Shown: positions 1-11,193, numbered from the stretch's first letter. The stretch is DNA of 49,546 nt from Basidiobolus meristosporus CBS 931.73 (GCA_002104905.1 MCFE01000654.1:1-49546), one strand, 5' to 3'. Program-made: numbers and translations. The notes: a model not told the origin generated them from the sequence alone.

Positions 1-630
1 AGGAATAAGGTTCTTGTTGACCCAAACATGGGCGGGTCTAAAAGAAGCACCGTTGATACTGGATTTAGATGGACTGGATTTCCGAAGGCACAAGTATGAT
101 CACCACTCAGGCAAAATTAGAAACTATACAGGCCCTAATAAGTAAATGCTGTTGGAGAATACTAAGGGGACGGACAATCACAACCATCGATTTTCTAGAA
201 CTCAGATCGCGCGCTAAAGTTTGGTGCTTCAGGTTGATGATGTGGTGGTTTGTATGGGCAGTTCAACTTGAGTTGCTTGGGATTTGTACGGCAAAGTCAC
301 CTAGGGATCCCAAGTAAATATGGACTGATGTATTACACAAATACCGATAGGCGTCATTGAGTAAAACACAGGATAGGAATTAGGTTAAATGGTATATGGG
401 AATTGAGTTATCCGCGAAGACTGATTTATTTATAGATACTCCCTAATGGTAGATATTAATTCCCCATTAAGCCAATCTCCCGTTATCATGCCAACTTTCC
501 TTGAAAGTAGGGTATTGCTTCAAGCCACTGAATAAGTTATAGTCAGTTACATACATTTTGAGATTAGGTGCAGAAGTCAAGAGTATTATGGTACAGGTAT
601 TTAGGTCACAAGTATACTACTGACATTTTA
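1..630. other. No recognisable gene, left edge
   Basis: The reading frames here are short and lack recognisable domains. The stretch lies downstream of the left NEM1-like copy, whose stop codon is at 631, and shows no similarity by eye to the sequence downstream of the right copy. The inverted duplication therefore ends at about the NEM1 stop codon. I see no RNA gene or repeat. Confidence 0.5.
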
Positions 631-1848
631 CTAGAAACTGTCACTTTCCAGTTTCAGTCGTAAACCCAAGATATTTTGGACATCGTGAACGTAACTTAAT
701 GCAATCAGAAACCCAATCAAATCCAGGAGGGCGGGATCACTGGGATCATCATGGGTCCATGTTCTGATGGGGATTGCATTCGAAGGATTGATAAGGAATG
801 AGAACTCGGAGTTGTCTACTAGCGCGATCTCTCGCAGGTCCGTGTTGATCTGGGTCAGGTCTTTGGTGTACACTCCATCATAGTAGGTGCAGTGCTACAA
901 GATACCATGCAAGATGGTCAGTATTAGATGTTACCTGGCGAGTTACGCCTCACTCGTGCCACAGCAAATAGCCCCTCATCTCCCGCTACTACTACTACTA
1001 CTACTATTCCTACTACTATTCCTACTGATGACGAGGCTTGCAGAGAGCACCTGCCCAGTGGGGCACTGAGTGGAGGTGGTGGAACTTTAATGGGCACATA
1101 CCTGGCGATAATAGCGACCCTTGAAGATCTGTTCGCACACGCTGTGTCTCTTCTTGACTTCAGCCTCCAGCCAATCAATGATCGGGTCGGCATATTCTGA
1201 GACGGAAGCAGTGAAGATCACTAGGTCGTACCATTTTGCCATCTACATATTAAGAAAGGTGGCGAATGAGTAATGACTCGGAGGCGTGCGTTGGTCAGTA
1301 CTTGTGCTTGGAGCACTGTTTCTGATGGTGACAATTGGAGGGGGGGGTTCCAGCAGACTAACAGTGTATGCTAGCCTAAACGGCAAGGTGTCACTGCATG
1401 AATAGACCCACTTACCGTTGCAAGAAACTCGAACACAAAGGGACGATCGTAAACATAGTAGATGCAATCCTTCCCCTCATACGGGACATTGATCTGGAAA
1501 GGAGGACTCGGAGAGCCAGGATCGAGGGTAAGTTTGCTATGGATCAGCGTCTCATCCATGTCCAGCACTAGCACCTTGCGTCTTGTCTTCTCAATAGTGC
1601 TGATTGGCGGGGTAGCACCGCGCCATGAGATCTCTGCTCCAGGTGTGTGTCCACACGCCTTGACAGTGGTCCACCACTGAGGTGAGGGCGCCAAATACCT
1701 CCGATGTTTGCAAGGAGTGCAGTACTGAGGTAAGCAACCCGAGGATGCTGTTGCCCTTCGCAGGGTTGGTCAGCTGGACTGGATGAAGAAGTCCAGCCTC
1801 CATTGGAATCAGGTTGAGGCTTGGCGCTTGCAAGTTGTGGAACTCCAT
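631..1848 (-). CDS. NEM1/CTDNEP1 (Dullard)-like protein phosphatase, left copy
   Basis: This is an FCP1/HAD-fold phosphatase of the NEM1/Dullard type. In the family it dephosphorylates lipin (PAH1) at the nuclear envelope and ER, usually with SPO7. On the minus strand I read exons at 1848-1416, 1242-1102 and 894-631, which encode about 278 residues if one frame change in the first block is allowed. The DxDxT motif is present (DMDETLIHS), followed by FTAS in the second exon and the family-typical RYYRQHCT across the last splice junction, then a DPSDPALLDL block. The N-terminal frame (from 1848) and the catalytic frame differ by one base. The right copy has the same offset, so either an unrecognised intron or a real frame change lies there. 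The C-terminus differs from the right copy after the shared LRL. A trinucleotide microsatellite sits in the last intron. Family assignment is secure; the N-terminus is not. Confidence 0.75.
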
Positions 1849-2463
1849 GGTTTATCTCTTCTACTGGTGGTGCTTTCTAGGCTTCTAGTGGCGTCTACTT
1901 CTATCTATTACTTACAACAGGTGTGCGTGCTTTCTCACAGTTGGATTAGTGCCTCTATTTCTATGTGGACGCGTAGTTCTATGTACAGCTTCGTGTGATC
2001 ACTGCCGCAGTGCTGGTAGAAAGGGTATGGAGTATACGGTTGTCACCCTCAAAGCTACAGTGACTGAGTTGTCTTGGGTCAGGGCCTAGGGATGAATAGG
2101 TGATCTATGCAGTGACTTCACTCGGTCAAGGATGGTCTTCAATCAGAGTATTTACAATTCACAGGACGTGCACGATTACAACTACTCCCGATGCTGCTGG
2201 TGGGGAGAATGCAAGTGACCCAGAAAAGTAGTGGAGTAGGATGTGGCGGGGTTGCGAGCGAAGGGCTGCGTCTAAGGCTGTCAAATGATCCAAGATGCGA
2301 GTGGAGAGCGATGCTCAGTGGACACTTTTGGAAAGCGGGGAAATGGAGATGTATTTATATGGGCGGTGGGTTGAATTTTGGTGGATGCGAGATCGTGCAG
2401 ATATGTGTGGATATTGTTGTGGAAATGAATGTGGGTGCTATAGTGGGTGTTGATGGGAGATTT
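640..2463. repeat. Left arm of a 1.8-kb inverted duplication
   Basis: The sequence is nearly identical to the reverse complement of 3189-5015, apart from scattered substitutions, a few short indels and a different microsatellite length. It contains a whole NEM1-like gene with introns plus its upstream region, so it arose by DNA duplication and not by retroposition. Similarity stops near the gene's stop codon on the outside and near 2463 on the inside. Confidence 0.85.
995..1025. repeat. TAC/ATT-rich trinucleotide microsatellite (intronic)
   Basis: A run of TAC triplets interrupted by TATTCC lies in the last intron of the left NEM1-like gene. The counterpart in the right arm, at about 4637-4677, has a different arrangement of units. 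This is the kind of fast-changing difference expected of two real loci. Confidence 0.8.
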
Positions 2464-3188
2464 GGGTGTTTACCCTCTGGGTGAAATTTTTTACCCCGGG
2501 CTGAATGAAATCGACCTGATGTTAGAATGTTTCAATCCCAAAGTAATGAATTATCACCCATGTTAAAGATGAATGTTTGTACTGGTAGGGCAATCATAAA
2601 CTACCCCCTCGTTGTCTCTATGATATGCTGGCAAGTGCCCGCACAGATTGACACTTAGAGGGTTTATCTTGAAAATAGTTCCTCGTTTACATGAGATACA
2701 ATGGATTTAGAATGTACTTTAAATTCTCCAATGCTCCACAGCTTGGGAATTTTTGAAAACAATAGGTATGAGCATCTTCGCTCAAAACAATGTAGTTCAT
2801 GATTTCCGAAGTATGATGGGCATTCTACATCTAGATCCACCTTTGGATCCATCGGAGATTGTTGCGGTATGTAAGCCACACTTCGGAATCATAATTGTAT
2901 CTCTTAAATGCTTGCGTACTAGTGATTGGCGACGTGATTGGGGGCACTTTCAACTCGTCGATCCGGTTAGAACAATGAGCAACATAAAACATGATAGCTC
3001 ACATCACGTTTCTATTACAATACTAGGCTGATATGTATTGATATGTACTCTATACTAAGATAAAGAACTCTTAGCTATACGTAGTGTAGTTTGTTCTTTG
3101 GATCTGAATCTGGAGGCACTGCTCATGCTTCGGAAATCACACACTACACGCCTGGTGCACGTAGAGGTCACCCGGAGGGTCAACATAA
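2464..3188. other. Unique spacer at the centre of the inverted duplication
   Basis: About 725 bp lie between the two arms. No convincing gene is visible. Short frames occur on both strands (for example 2664-2879 minus and 2753-3031 plus) without recognisable domains. A short motif reading GATTTCCGAAG is present near 2804 and, inverted, near 3135, which may be a trace of the duplication junction. Confidence 0.5.
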
Positions 3189-3289
3189 ATCTCCCATCAA
3201 CACCCACTATAGCACCCACATTCATTTCCACAACAATATCCACACATATCTGCACGATCTCGCATCCACCAAAATTCAACCCACCGCCC

Positions 3290-3298
3290 ATATAAATA
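3290..3298 (+). promoter_or_regulatory. TATA-like element upstream of the right NEM1 copy
   Basis: CATATAAATA lies about 520 bp upstream of the proposed start at 3812, and its mirror image is in the left arm near 2354. The distance is long for a core promoter, so the role is uncertain. It would only fit if transcription starts well upstream or a 5' leader is spliced. Confidence 0.2.
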
Positions 3299-3811
3299 CA
3301 TCTCCATTTCCCCGCTTTCCAAAAGTGTCCACTGAGCATCGCTCTCCACTCGCTCCGACTCGCATCTTGGATCATTTGACAGCCTTAGACGCAGCCCTTC
3401 GCTCGCAACCCCGCCATATCCTACTCCACTACTTTTCTGGGTCACTTGCATTCTCCCCACCAGCAGCATCGGGAGTAGTTGTAATCGTGCACGTCCTGTG
3501 AATTGTAAATACTCTTATTGAAGACTATCCTTGACCGAGCGAAGTCACTGCATAGATCACCTATTCATCCCTAGGCCCTGACCCAAGACAACTCAGTCAC
3601 TGTAGCTTTGAGGGTGACAACCGTATACTCCATACCCTTTCTACCAGCACTGCGGCAGTGATCACACGAAGCTGTACATAGAACTACGCGTCCACATAGA
3701 AATAGAGGCACTAATCCAACTGTGAGAAAGCACGCACACCTGTTGTAAGTAATAGATAGAAGTAGACGCCACTAGAAGCCTAGAAAGCACCACCAGTAGA
3801 AGAGATAAACC

Positions 3812-5029
3812 ATGGAGTTCCACAACTTGCAAGCGCCAAGCCTCAACCTGATTCCAATGGAGGCTGGACTTCTTCATCCAGTCCAGCTGACCAACCCTGC
3901 GAAGGGCAACAGCATCCTCGGGTTGCTTACCTCAGCACTGCACTCCTTGCAAACATCGGAGGTATTTGGCGCCCTCACCTCAGTGGTGGACCACTGTCAA
4001 GGCGTGTGGACACACACCTGGAACAGAGAGTCTCATGGCGCAGTGTACCCCGCCAATCAGCACTATTGAGAAGACAAGACGCAAGGTGCTAGTGCTGGAC
4101 ATGGATGAGACGCTGATCCATAGCAAACTTGCCCTCGATCCTGGCTCTCCGAGTCCTCCTTTCCAGATCAATGTCCCGTATGAGGGGAAGGATTGCATCT
4201 ACTATGTTTACGATCGTCCCTTTGTGTTCGAGTTTCTTGCAACGGTAAGTGGGTCTATTCATGCAGTGACACCTTGCCATTTAGGCTAGCATACACTGTT
4301 AGTCTGCTGGAACCCCCCCCTCCAATTGTCACCATCAGAAACAGTGCTCCGAGCACAAGTACTGACCAACGCACGCCTCCGAGTCATTACTCATTCGCCA
4401 CCTTTCTTAATATGTAGATGGCAAAATGGTACGACCTAGTGATCTTCACTGCTTCCGTCTCAGAATATGCCGACCCGATCATTGATTGGCTGGAGGCTGA
4501 AGTCAAGAAGAGACACAGCGTGTGCGAACAGATCTTCAAGGGTCGCTATTATCGCCAGGTATGTGCCCATTAAAGTTCCACCACCTCCACTCAGTGCCCC
4601 ACTGGGCAGGTGCTCTCTGCAAGCCTCGTCATCAGTAGGAATAGTAGTAGTAATAGTAGTAGTAGTAGTAATAGTAGCGGGAGATGAGGGGCTATTTGCT
4701 GTGGCACGAGTGAGGCGTAACTCGCCAGGTAACATCTAATACTGACCATCTTGCATGGTATCTTGTAGCACTGCACCTACTATGATGGAGTGTACACCAA
4801 AGACCTGACCCAGATCAACACGGACCTGCGAGAGATCGCGCTAGTAGACAACTCCGAGTTCTCATTCCTTATCAATCCTTCGAATGCAATCCCCATCAGA
4901 ACATGGACCCATGATGATCCCAGTGATCCCGCCCTCCTGGATTTGATTGGGTTTCTGGTTGCATTAAGTTACGTTCATGATGTTCGAAACATTCTGAGTT
5001 TGAGACTAGGAACTCTGTCGGAAGAATAA
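3812..5029 (+). CDS. NEM1/CTDNEP1 (Dullard)-like protein phosphatase, right copy
   Basis: This is a lipin-phosphatase-type enzyme of the FCP1/HAD fold, probably acting at the nuclear envelope/ER. The exon blocks are 3812-4244, 4418-4558 and 4769-5029, and both introns have GT-AG borders. The catalytic DMDETLIHS block is near 4099; FLAT joins MAKWYDLVIFTAS across intron 1 in phase; YYRQ joins HCTYYDGVY across intron 2. Total length is about 277 residues, close to animal Dullard (about 245). The first block is one base out of frame between the MEFHNL start and the catalytic region. The catalytic frame is open only from 3891, so the change lies in 3891-4066. A GT-AG intron of length 1 modulo 3 (for example 3881-3935) would repair it, though its donor is poor. 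The left copy shares the offset, so a random base error is unlikely. The downstream neighbour is the Myb/GON4L gene on the same strand. Confidence 0.78.
4637..4677. repeat. TAG/TAA trinucleotide microsatellite (intronic)
   Basis: AGTAGT/AATAGT units lie in the last intron of the right NEM1-like gene. Length and unit order differ from the matching site in the left arm. Confidence 0.8.
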
Positions 5030-5039
5030 CCCCACACAC

Positions 5040-5075
5040 CATGTAACGAGCCATGTAGCAAGTCATGTAACGAGC
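5040..5075. repeat. 12-bp tandem repeat, three units
   Basis: Units CATGTAACGAGC, CATGTAGCAAGT and CATGTAACGAGC lie directly downstream of the right NEM1 stop codon. They sit just outside the end of the inverted-duplication arm. Confidence 0.85.
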
Positions 5076-5481
5076 ACAATACCCACTATCCAGTAACTTG
5101 CCTAATCACCAAAACAAAATATTTATTTGAATAAAGCAAAATTCAACCATTAGTGGCGCAATTGGTTGGTTTGTTTATATTCGATTTAGGTAATTTGGTA
5201 AATAGTAATATGGTCATCATCATCATGTTTTGATTTACCCAACACAACGAGCCTTACGCGAATCAGAATCAGTCTATGTAAATAGTAGCGCGTAGACCCA
5301 GACAGTCACTGGTTTCTTAGTTCACAATTTTTCATTTCTTCCATTGAGGCCTTCTATTAGTACTGATTCCATTATTTCCTTTGGTACGAAGTAATTATAT
5401 ACTCGGTCCAAAATACCCAGTTTGTAAATAGTGCTTTTCTTACACCCAATCTATAAGTTGTAATCTCTTAATTATTGCTCA
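5076..5481. other. Intergenic region upstream of the Myb/GON4L-like gene
   Basis: This AT-rich stretch contains AATAAA-like signals (near 5131) for the NEM1 copy and presumably the promoter of the next gene. No gene or RNA is recognised. Confidence 0.5.
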
Positions 5482-8400
5482 ATGTTGGCCTCACCTTCGC
5501 AAAACCACGAAAATTCACAAACCAGACAAACGAATCCTCCTTACATACTCCCTACTCCACGTAGAATTGGAGGATATGTAGCCATACAGCCAAGATTACG
5601 AAGAGGTGTGTCGTTGGATTTGAGTCTATCAGATCCTGAAGATTCACCCTCACCCAGAGCAATGAAGAAAAAAATTCGCTGGACAGAAGCGGAGGATAAG
5701 CTTTTAATTTCAGGAGTTAAAAATTTTGGCTTGCGTTGGTCCAAAATCAGTAAAACTATACCTGGTCGTGGTAGTCATCAATGTTTGAAACGCTGGTCCC
5801 TATTAGTCCGAAAATTGGGCTCCGCCGAGATTCTTGGAAATGAGGAGCCAAGCGGAGGACACGTTACCTCCCGCACCAGTTACACCTACCATGCCGCGCA
5901 CCAATCCGCGAAGTATGGATTTTTCCGACGGTAATACCACACCTACAAGAAGGCGGCTATTTGATGAAACGAGAATGACACCTCAAACTATGAGGGCCGA
6001 GAGAGTCTTAACTAGGCACTCCGACGACCCCATGGTTCCAATATCACCAACAAGCTACAAAAGTGCAATAGAATTAGAAAAACTGTTATTCCAAGGCGGC
6101 CTGGACATCATGGATGACTCGGATAACGATGAGCACTCAATTTCATTGTCTGCGTGTTTGAAGAGCATCCCAAAATCCGCGGAAGACAGCCTCGCTCCGA
6201 TACCTGAAATCAAATCAGAAGCATACATACCTGACTTGTGCGATTTACCCTCAACACCCTCATCGTCTGACGAACACGCGACCGTAGCGGCAAATCTACT
6301 ACTTCCTCTTGCACCAATAACAAACACACCTACACCGAATGTATATTCCCAGATCTTGAGTTCATGGAACAAGTCACTCTACCTTGCAGTTATACAAGAC
6401 CTGATCGATGATTTCTCCGTCATTACTTCCCGTGTAAATAATTTAGCAACCAAAATGGTAATGTCAATAATGGGCCAACAGGACATTTGGGCCGCAACAC
6501 TAGAGCCACCCCCAACCTCAGAACCACCGGACACAATCACCATGAATGAGCTCGATGAGATTCTAAAGCAGGTCACTAGCATTGAGCCAGAAGCTACTTT
6601 ACCAAATCAGACAGACATCACAATAGATGAGTTATTGCAAGAAAACGATATGGAGCTATTACTTGGCGATTACGCGCACACAGAATCCAATCTCTCGTTA
6701 GATTACAACGACTTTCTAAAACAACTACATGGCCCAAGTAAGTGCTGCACGTAATACAGCATGTCCACCCCTTTACTAATGTTGATTACTTCTTAGAATT
6801 ATCACTGAAGCGTTTACAGTCTGAAGATGAGAGTGAAAGCACCGACCAGGAATTTGCTCTGCGAACTCGAAAGTTCAAACGAGAAAAGATGGAAGAGTTT
6901 CGCGAGGATAGGGGCGCTACCATCTCTAGTTAGTACTTTTGAACCAGTTGGCATGATTTGAAGCCGGCTATTGATCTCGTTTCCACCCTCCCAACCACAG
7001 AACACGAAGTAGAGGAGCTGTACAAAGAAGATGAGGAAGTGGACCAGCTGGAGCAAACGCAGGTTTTCGAAAAGGCCGTTCCTTCTGGGGAAGAATAGTG
7101 AGAGCACACCACATAGACTTGTGCAATGGCAACCGTTAGGCTAACACCAATTACCTTACCAGTGCGATATTCTCGCCCCAGCAATTGCATCTACTCCGAA
7201 AGCAACAGCAGCAAGTAAGTTGGCGTCCCTTATAGGTGACGATTCCCAAGCCCAATATTGACCCCGTGCAGAATCTACAAATAGTAGTTCAAGCATTTGT
7301 ATTGGAGAGAGAACTTCGTGGAGGGGATTCGGAATTTGGAATGCACTGGCAGAGCAAGATTGTATGTATATTGAACCATGTTGCTCAAGTCGAAGTAGTA
7401 TTTAACCACACTTAGAACGAGCTGAAGGATCTCCAATCGGAGGCACGAAAAACATCTCCACCTGAATATGTATCGTTCTTTGAAGTGGTTGGACTCGATT
7501 ATACGAACCTACTTTTCGAAGCACCTTTCTCCGAAGAATATCGATCCAAGGAGTTCGAGATGGCCATCCGTAAGCCGAAATCGAAAAGAATCAAAATCGA
7601 CACGAGAAACGGACAGCCGGCATGGGAGAACCGTGTCCAAGATCCTATACCTTTACCTATCTCGGTGAAGGCGGCGCTCGATGAATTTTACCCATTGCTG
7701 GATTTAGACCTAATACCGCAAATCGTACCTGGTAAGTAGGCATTTCACCGCAAGAGCGCACCATAAACGGGACCAATCCCGACTAATTTGCACACAAACG
7801 GCAGCACTGCCAAGGGTACGGGTGACCTTTCATCCATCCGAAGATTCGTATCCATTTTTGAAGTTCCTAGTTGAAGTTGATAGCATCCTTGATACTATTT
7901 ACCCTTAACCCTCAACCCTTGGCCCTTATTTAGCCTACTACTGATTGGCTTGAAATCCTTTGGCGACGATTGGAACACCATTCGATCGCATATGCTACCC
8001 AGCAAAACCCCCTCACAGCTGGAAAATAGATTCAACAATCTCAAGTCGAGACGCTACCCTGACAACCCAGTCAAGGTAACTCAGCCCATCGAGCGCCCAT
8101 AATCATAGATACTAATGCTCCGAACAATCTAGGAATATTATTTGCAACAGATCAAACCCCTGACGGTGGAGGAGGAAGAGATATTAAGAAATGTAAGTCG
8201 ATGCTTAGCCACTCTCCCATGATCTAGCCTTTGCTAATTGAGCCATAGTCCGTAAAAATGTACGGAAAACGGTTCAAGTTTATCAGCGAGAAATTCCTGA
8301 TACACAGACCAGCATTCATACTAAAACGGGCGTGGCAATTGCTTGTGCCCAAAAACAAGAAGGGTACTGGTGGTGACGCGGTGGATGATAGGATGGAAGA

Positions 8401-8496
8401 TGGTAAGCGCCGGCCTCAGTTTAATGATTCAACGCTACTGGCACTAACTCTATGCTGATAGACGATGATGGCTATGCTACACCCTCGCTAATATGA
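5482..8496 (+). CDS. Myb/SANT and GON4L-like nuclear regulator, 11 exons, with a +1 frame change
   Basis: This is a predicted nuclear transcription/chromatin factor. Exons read: 5482-6737, 6797-6928, 7001-7097, 7163-7214, 7272-7361, 7416-7731, 7805-7847, 7934-8075, 8133-8192, 8249-8402, 8462-8496. All junctions keep phase. An N-terminal Myb repeat is visible (IRWTEAEDKLLISGVKNFG, then SHQCLKRW, about residues 68-110). A second SANT-like block near 7934-8075 (LLIGLKSFGDDW, SKTPSQLENRFNNLKSRR, then YPDNPVK) resembles the GON4L/YARP region as I remember it. A Q-rich segment and an acidic segment lie between. Inside exon 1 the Myb frame and the downstream proline-rich frame are offset by one base, with overlap limited to 5807-5934; allowing one skipped base gives 791 residues with every later junction in phase. 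The 57-nt intron at 7215-7271 could instead end at 7235. Function is inferred from domains only. Confidence 0.65.
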
Positions 8497-9487
8497 TCTT
8501 CGACAAACTGTGCAATTGTAGAACATTTGAATCCATTATAAACCTCAATAAATCAATGTAAAGTAACAAATCCGTCATTTATGCGCGTTGAAGGCAAAGC
8601 TGGCGTAACTCTAAACAAACCACATACCCAGTATATCCACAAATCTAGAGCATTTGGACCAATGATTGAGCTAGGGTGGCGTCGATTTCAACGGCTATTG
8701 GCTGGATTGGAAATCTCGGTCTTTTCCGTGGTGTGAAATGAGCCACTTGTGGACACGTACACAAAACACGACACCACGGGGCTGTTTACCGATGTAGCTA
8801 TATGAATTCCCTGTAAAGAACGATTAATTCCCGGAAACTATCGATCAAGATTGAAAGAAGAGCAGAGTTGCACAATCGATAAGAGGAATTCAATCTGGGG
8901 TCGCCTCTACGCTAGCCGGGAGTGGTTTATACAAAGCTAAATCTCAGTGATTGCTGTTCTAGCTCTTATTGTCGGCATTATCATCAAATCCAACGGCTTA
9001 TGGATACCTTCCAATAATTACCAATACCAGCTATTTATACACGCGATTCAATTCACACTCATTTAGAGTTTAACTTTATGGATCTCATCTCTCACCAATG
9101 AATCACGTACTCACATGTATGGTGTTGTAATCGCTCCTCTGGTTGTTGAGACTGTATGACGGTGATATCGTCACAAACCGAGCGGTCAGTGTATCTATTA
9201 TTGTTATGATTATTATTCTAAATCCTCATCTCTCTAGCAGAGTCCATGGAGGCTTCAATGTATCTTAGCCACTATTTGTTGTTGGTAAAATGGATAATAT
9301 TCCCCAAAAATCGGGCGAATCCTTCTGTGCTCACTGATTTCCCATTTTGATAGTGATGTTAGAGATTCGCTTACGTCAAATCATATATGAATCCGAGGAT
9401 TGGCTCATTCCGGCCTATTGACTGGGGTATATAAAGGGCGTGTTCAACTCCGTTACGAACAAGAATCCTCTTCGATCTTACTTGACC
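8497..9487. other. Long intergenic region between the Myb/GON4L-like gene and UGP1
   Basis: About 990 bp without a supportable gene. AATAAA at 8547-8552 is a likely polyadenylation signal for the upstream gene. The right end holds the UGP1 promoter. No tRNA or other RNA is recognised. Confidence 0.6.
9428..9435 (+). promoter_or_regulatory. TATA box of UGP1
   Basis: TATATAAA lies 60 bp upstream of the UGP1 start codon at 9488, a fitting distance for a strongly expressed housekeeping gene. Confidence 0.65.
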
Positions 9488-11064
9488 ATGACTACTCCTG
9501 TATGTATTTCGGTGGATGTTTGGTGACGAATTTCTCATTAATCCTGGTTGTTCTTTCAGCAAACTCCTGGAGCTGCTGCCGCCGCTATGCGTTACGAGTT
9601 GGACCAACTCATCAGCAAAATGCCCGAAGGCGGAAAAAGACACGTAAGTACCACCCTTGCTCGGTTCGTTATAGGCTTTCAAATACTTAGCCTTGTTGTT
9701 AGGCCTTCGCCAAGGAAATGGACGACTTCTTCCGTCTGTACAACCGTTTCCAGCTTGAGAAGAAGCACAAGACCAAGATCGTCTGGGATAAGATCAAGTC
9801 TCTTGCCGATGACAAGATCGTTCCTTATGCCAACCTTTCTGCCGCCCAAATCGCCGACAACAAGGATCTCTTGGATAAACTTGCTGTGCTCAAGCTTAAC
9901 GGTGGTCTCGGTACCACTATGGGCTGCGTTGGTCCCAAGAGTGCCATCGAAGTCAGAGACGGACAAACCTTCCTTGATTTGACTGTTCTCCAAATCGAGC
10001 ACTTGAACGAGAGCTCCAACATCAATGTTCCTCTTGTGCTTATGAACTCCTTCAACACTGATGATGATACCCAACGTATTATTCAGAAGTACAACGACTC
10101 TAATGTCCAGATCTTGACCTTCAACCAGAGTCGCTACCCTAGAGTAAACAACGACACCTTGGCTCCCATGCCTAAGGATCCTGCTGGTGAGCTTAGCCAC
10201 TGGTATCCTCCTGGTCACGGTGATCTTTTCGATTCATTGGCCAACTCTGGTCTTTTGGACAGACTCATCGCCGAAGGCAAGGAGTACCTTTTCATTTCCA
10301 ACGTTGATAACTTGGGTGCTATTGTCGACCCTACCATCTTGAAGCATATGGCCCAATCCGGTGCTGAATTCATCATGGAAGTTACCGACAAAACCAAGGC
10401 TGATGTCAAGGGTGGTACCCTCATTGACTACGATGGCACCGTTCGTCTCCTTGAAATTGCCCAGGTTCCTGAAGAACATGTCGACGACTTCAAGTCCGTC
10501 AAGAAGTTCAAGATCTTCAACACCAACAACTTGTGGGTCTCTCTTCCTGCCATCAAGCGTATCATCGACAACCGTGAATTGAACTTGGAGATCATTGTCA
10601 ACAAGAAGTCCACCCCCGATGGCACCAAGGTGATCCAGCTCGAGACCGCCGTCGGTGCTGCCATCAAGCACTTCAAGGGCGCCCACGGCATCAACGTACC
10701 CAGAACCCGTTTCTTGCCTGTCAAGAGCACCTCCGATCTTTTCCTTGTGACATCGGACCTGTACAAACTTGAGAACGGTCAGCTGACCCTCAACCCCAAG
10801 CGTATGTTCCAAACTGTTCCTCTCGTCAAGTTGGGCGACGAATTCAAGAAGGTCAACAACTACTCTGCTCGCTTCAAGACCTCTCCCCATATCCTCGAGC
10901 TTGACCATCTCACCGTTACCGGTGATGTCACTTTCGGATCCGAAGTCAGCCTCAAGGGTACTGTCATCATTGTCGCCAACCATGGCATGAGAATTGATAT
11001 TCCTTCCGGCGCTGTCTTGGAGAACAAGGTTGTTTCTGGCAACCTTCGTATCCTCGATCATTAA
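9488..11064 (+). CDS. UGP1: UTP-glucose-1-phosphate uridylyltransferase
   Basis: The enzyme makes UDP-glucose from UTP and glucose-1-phosphate in the cytosol, feeding glucan, glycogen, trehalose and glycoprotein synthesis. Exons: 9488-9499 (only MTTP), 9560-9643 and 9703-11064, giving 485 residues, close to the usual 500. The nucleotide-binding loop [11 protein letters not shown] is near residue 92, followed by the family blocks FNQSRYPR and WYPPGHGD. The C-terminal part (from about residue 390) has the left-handed beta-helix pattern with [12 protein letters not shown]. Codon use is strongly biased to C-ending codons, as expected of high expression. The start was chosen because the 12-nt first exon splices in phase through a canonical GTATGT...CAG intron and sits 60 bp below a TATA box. 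The gene is convergent with the MaoC-like gene. Confidence 0.95.
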
Positions 11065-11157
11065 GTTCCTCCTATAATCCCGTCCAACCTCAACACATCG
11101 TATCTCGACATTCTACATGTAATTACCATACATCTCCTTTTCATCCCCTTTTGACAT

Positions 11158-11163
11158 AATAAA
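11158..11163 (+). terminator. Polyadenylation signal of UGP1
   Basis: AATAAA lies 94 bp after the UGP1 stop codon, inside the short convergent gap to the MaoC-like gene. Confidence 0.6.
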
Positions 11164-11193
11164 CCTTTTATGATTGTAAAATGCGTCCCAGTT

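Larger units (their letters stand above)
3189..5015. repeat. Right arm of a 1.8-kb inverted duplication
   Basis: This is the reverse-complement partner of 640-2463. Differences include an 8-nt duplication near 3352 (CGACTCGC-like) that is absent from the left arm, a +1/-1 indel pair near 4028-4045, and different microsatellite length in the last intron. The divergence argues against a fold-back sequencing artefact, which would give identical arms. Confidence 0.85.

Noticed and set aside
3962-3983. A 22-nt GT-AG intron that would repair the NEM1 frame
   Set aside because: It has the right length modulo 3 and good borders, but nearly all clear introns here are over 50 nt and this one has no room for a branch site. 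Kept only as an unresolved possibility.
10234-11061. A 275-aa antisense frame across UGP1
   Set aside because: Same effect of codon bias; no domain is visible and the sense frame has all UGPase motifs.
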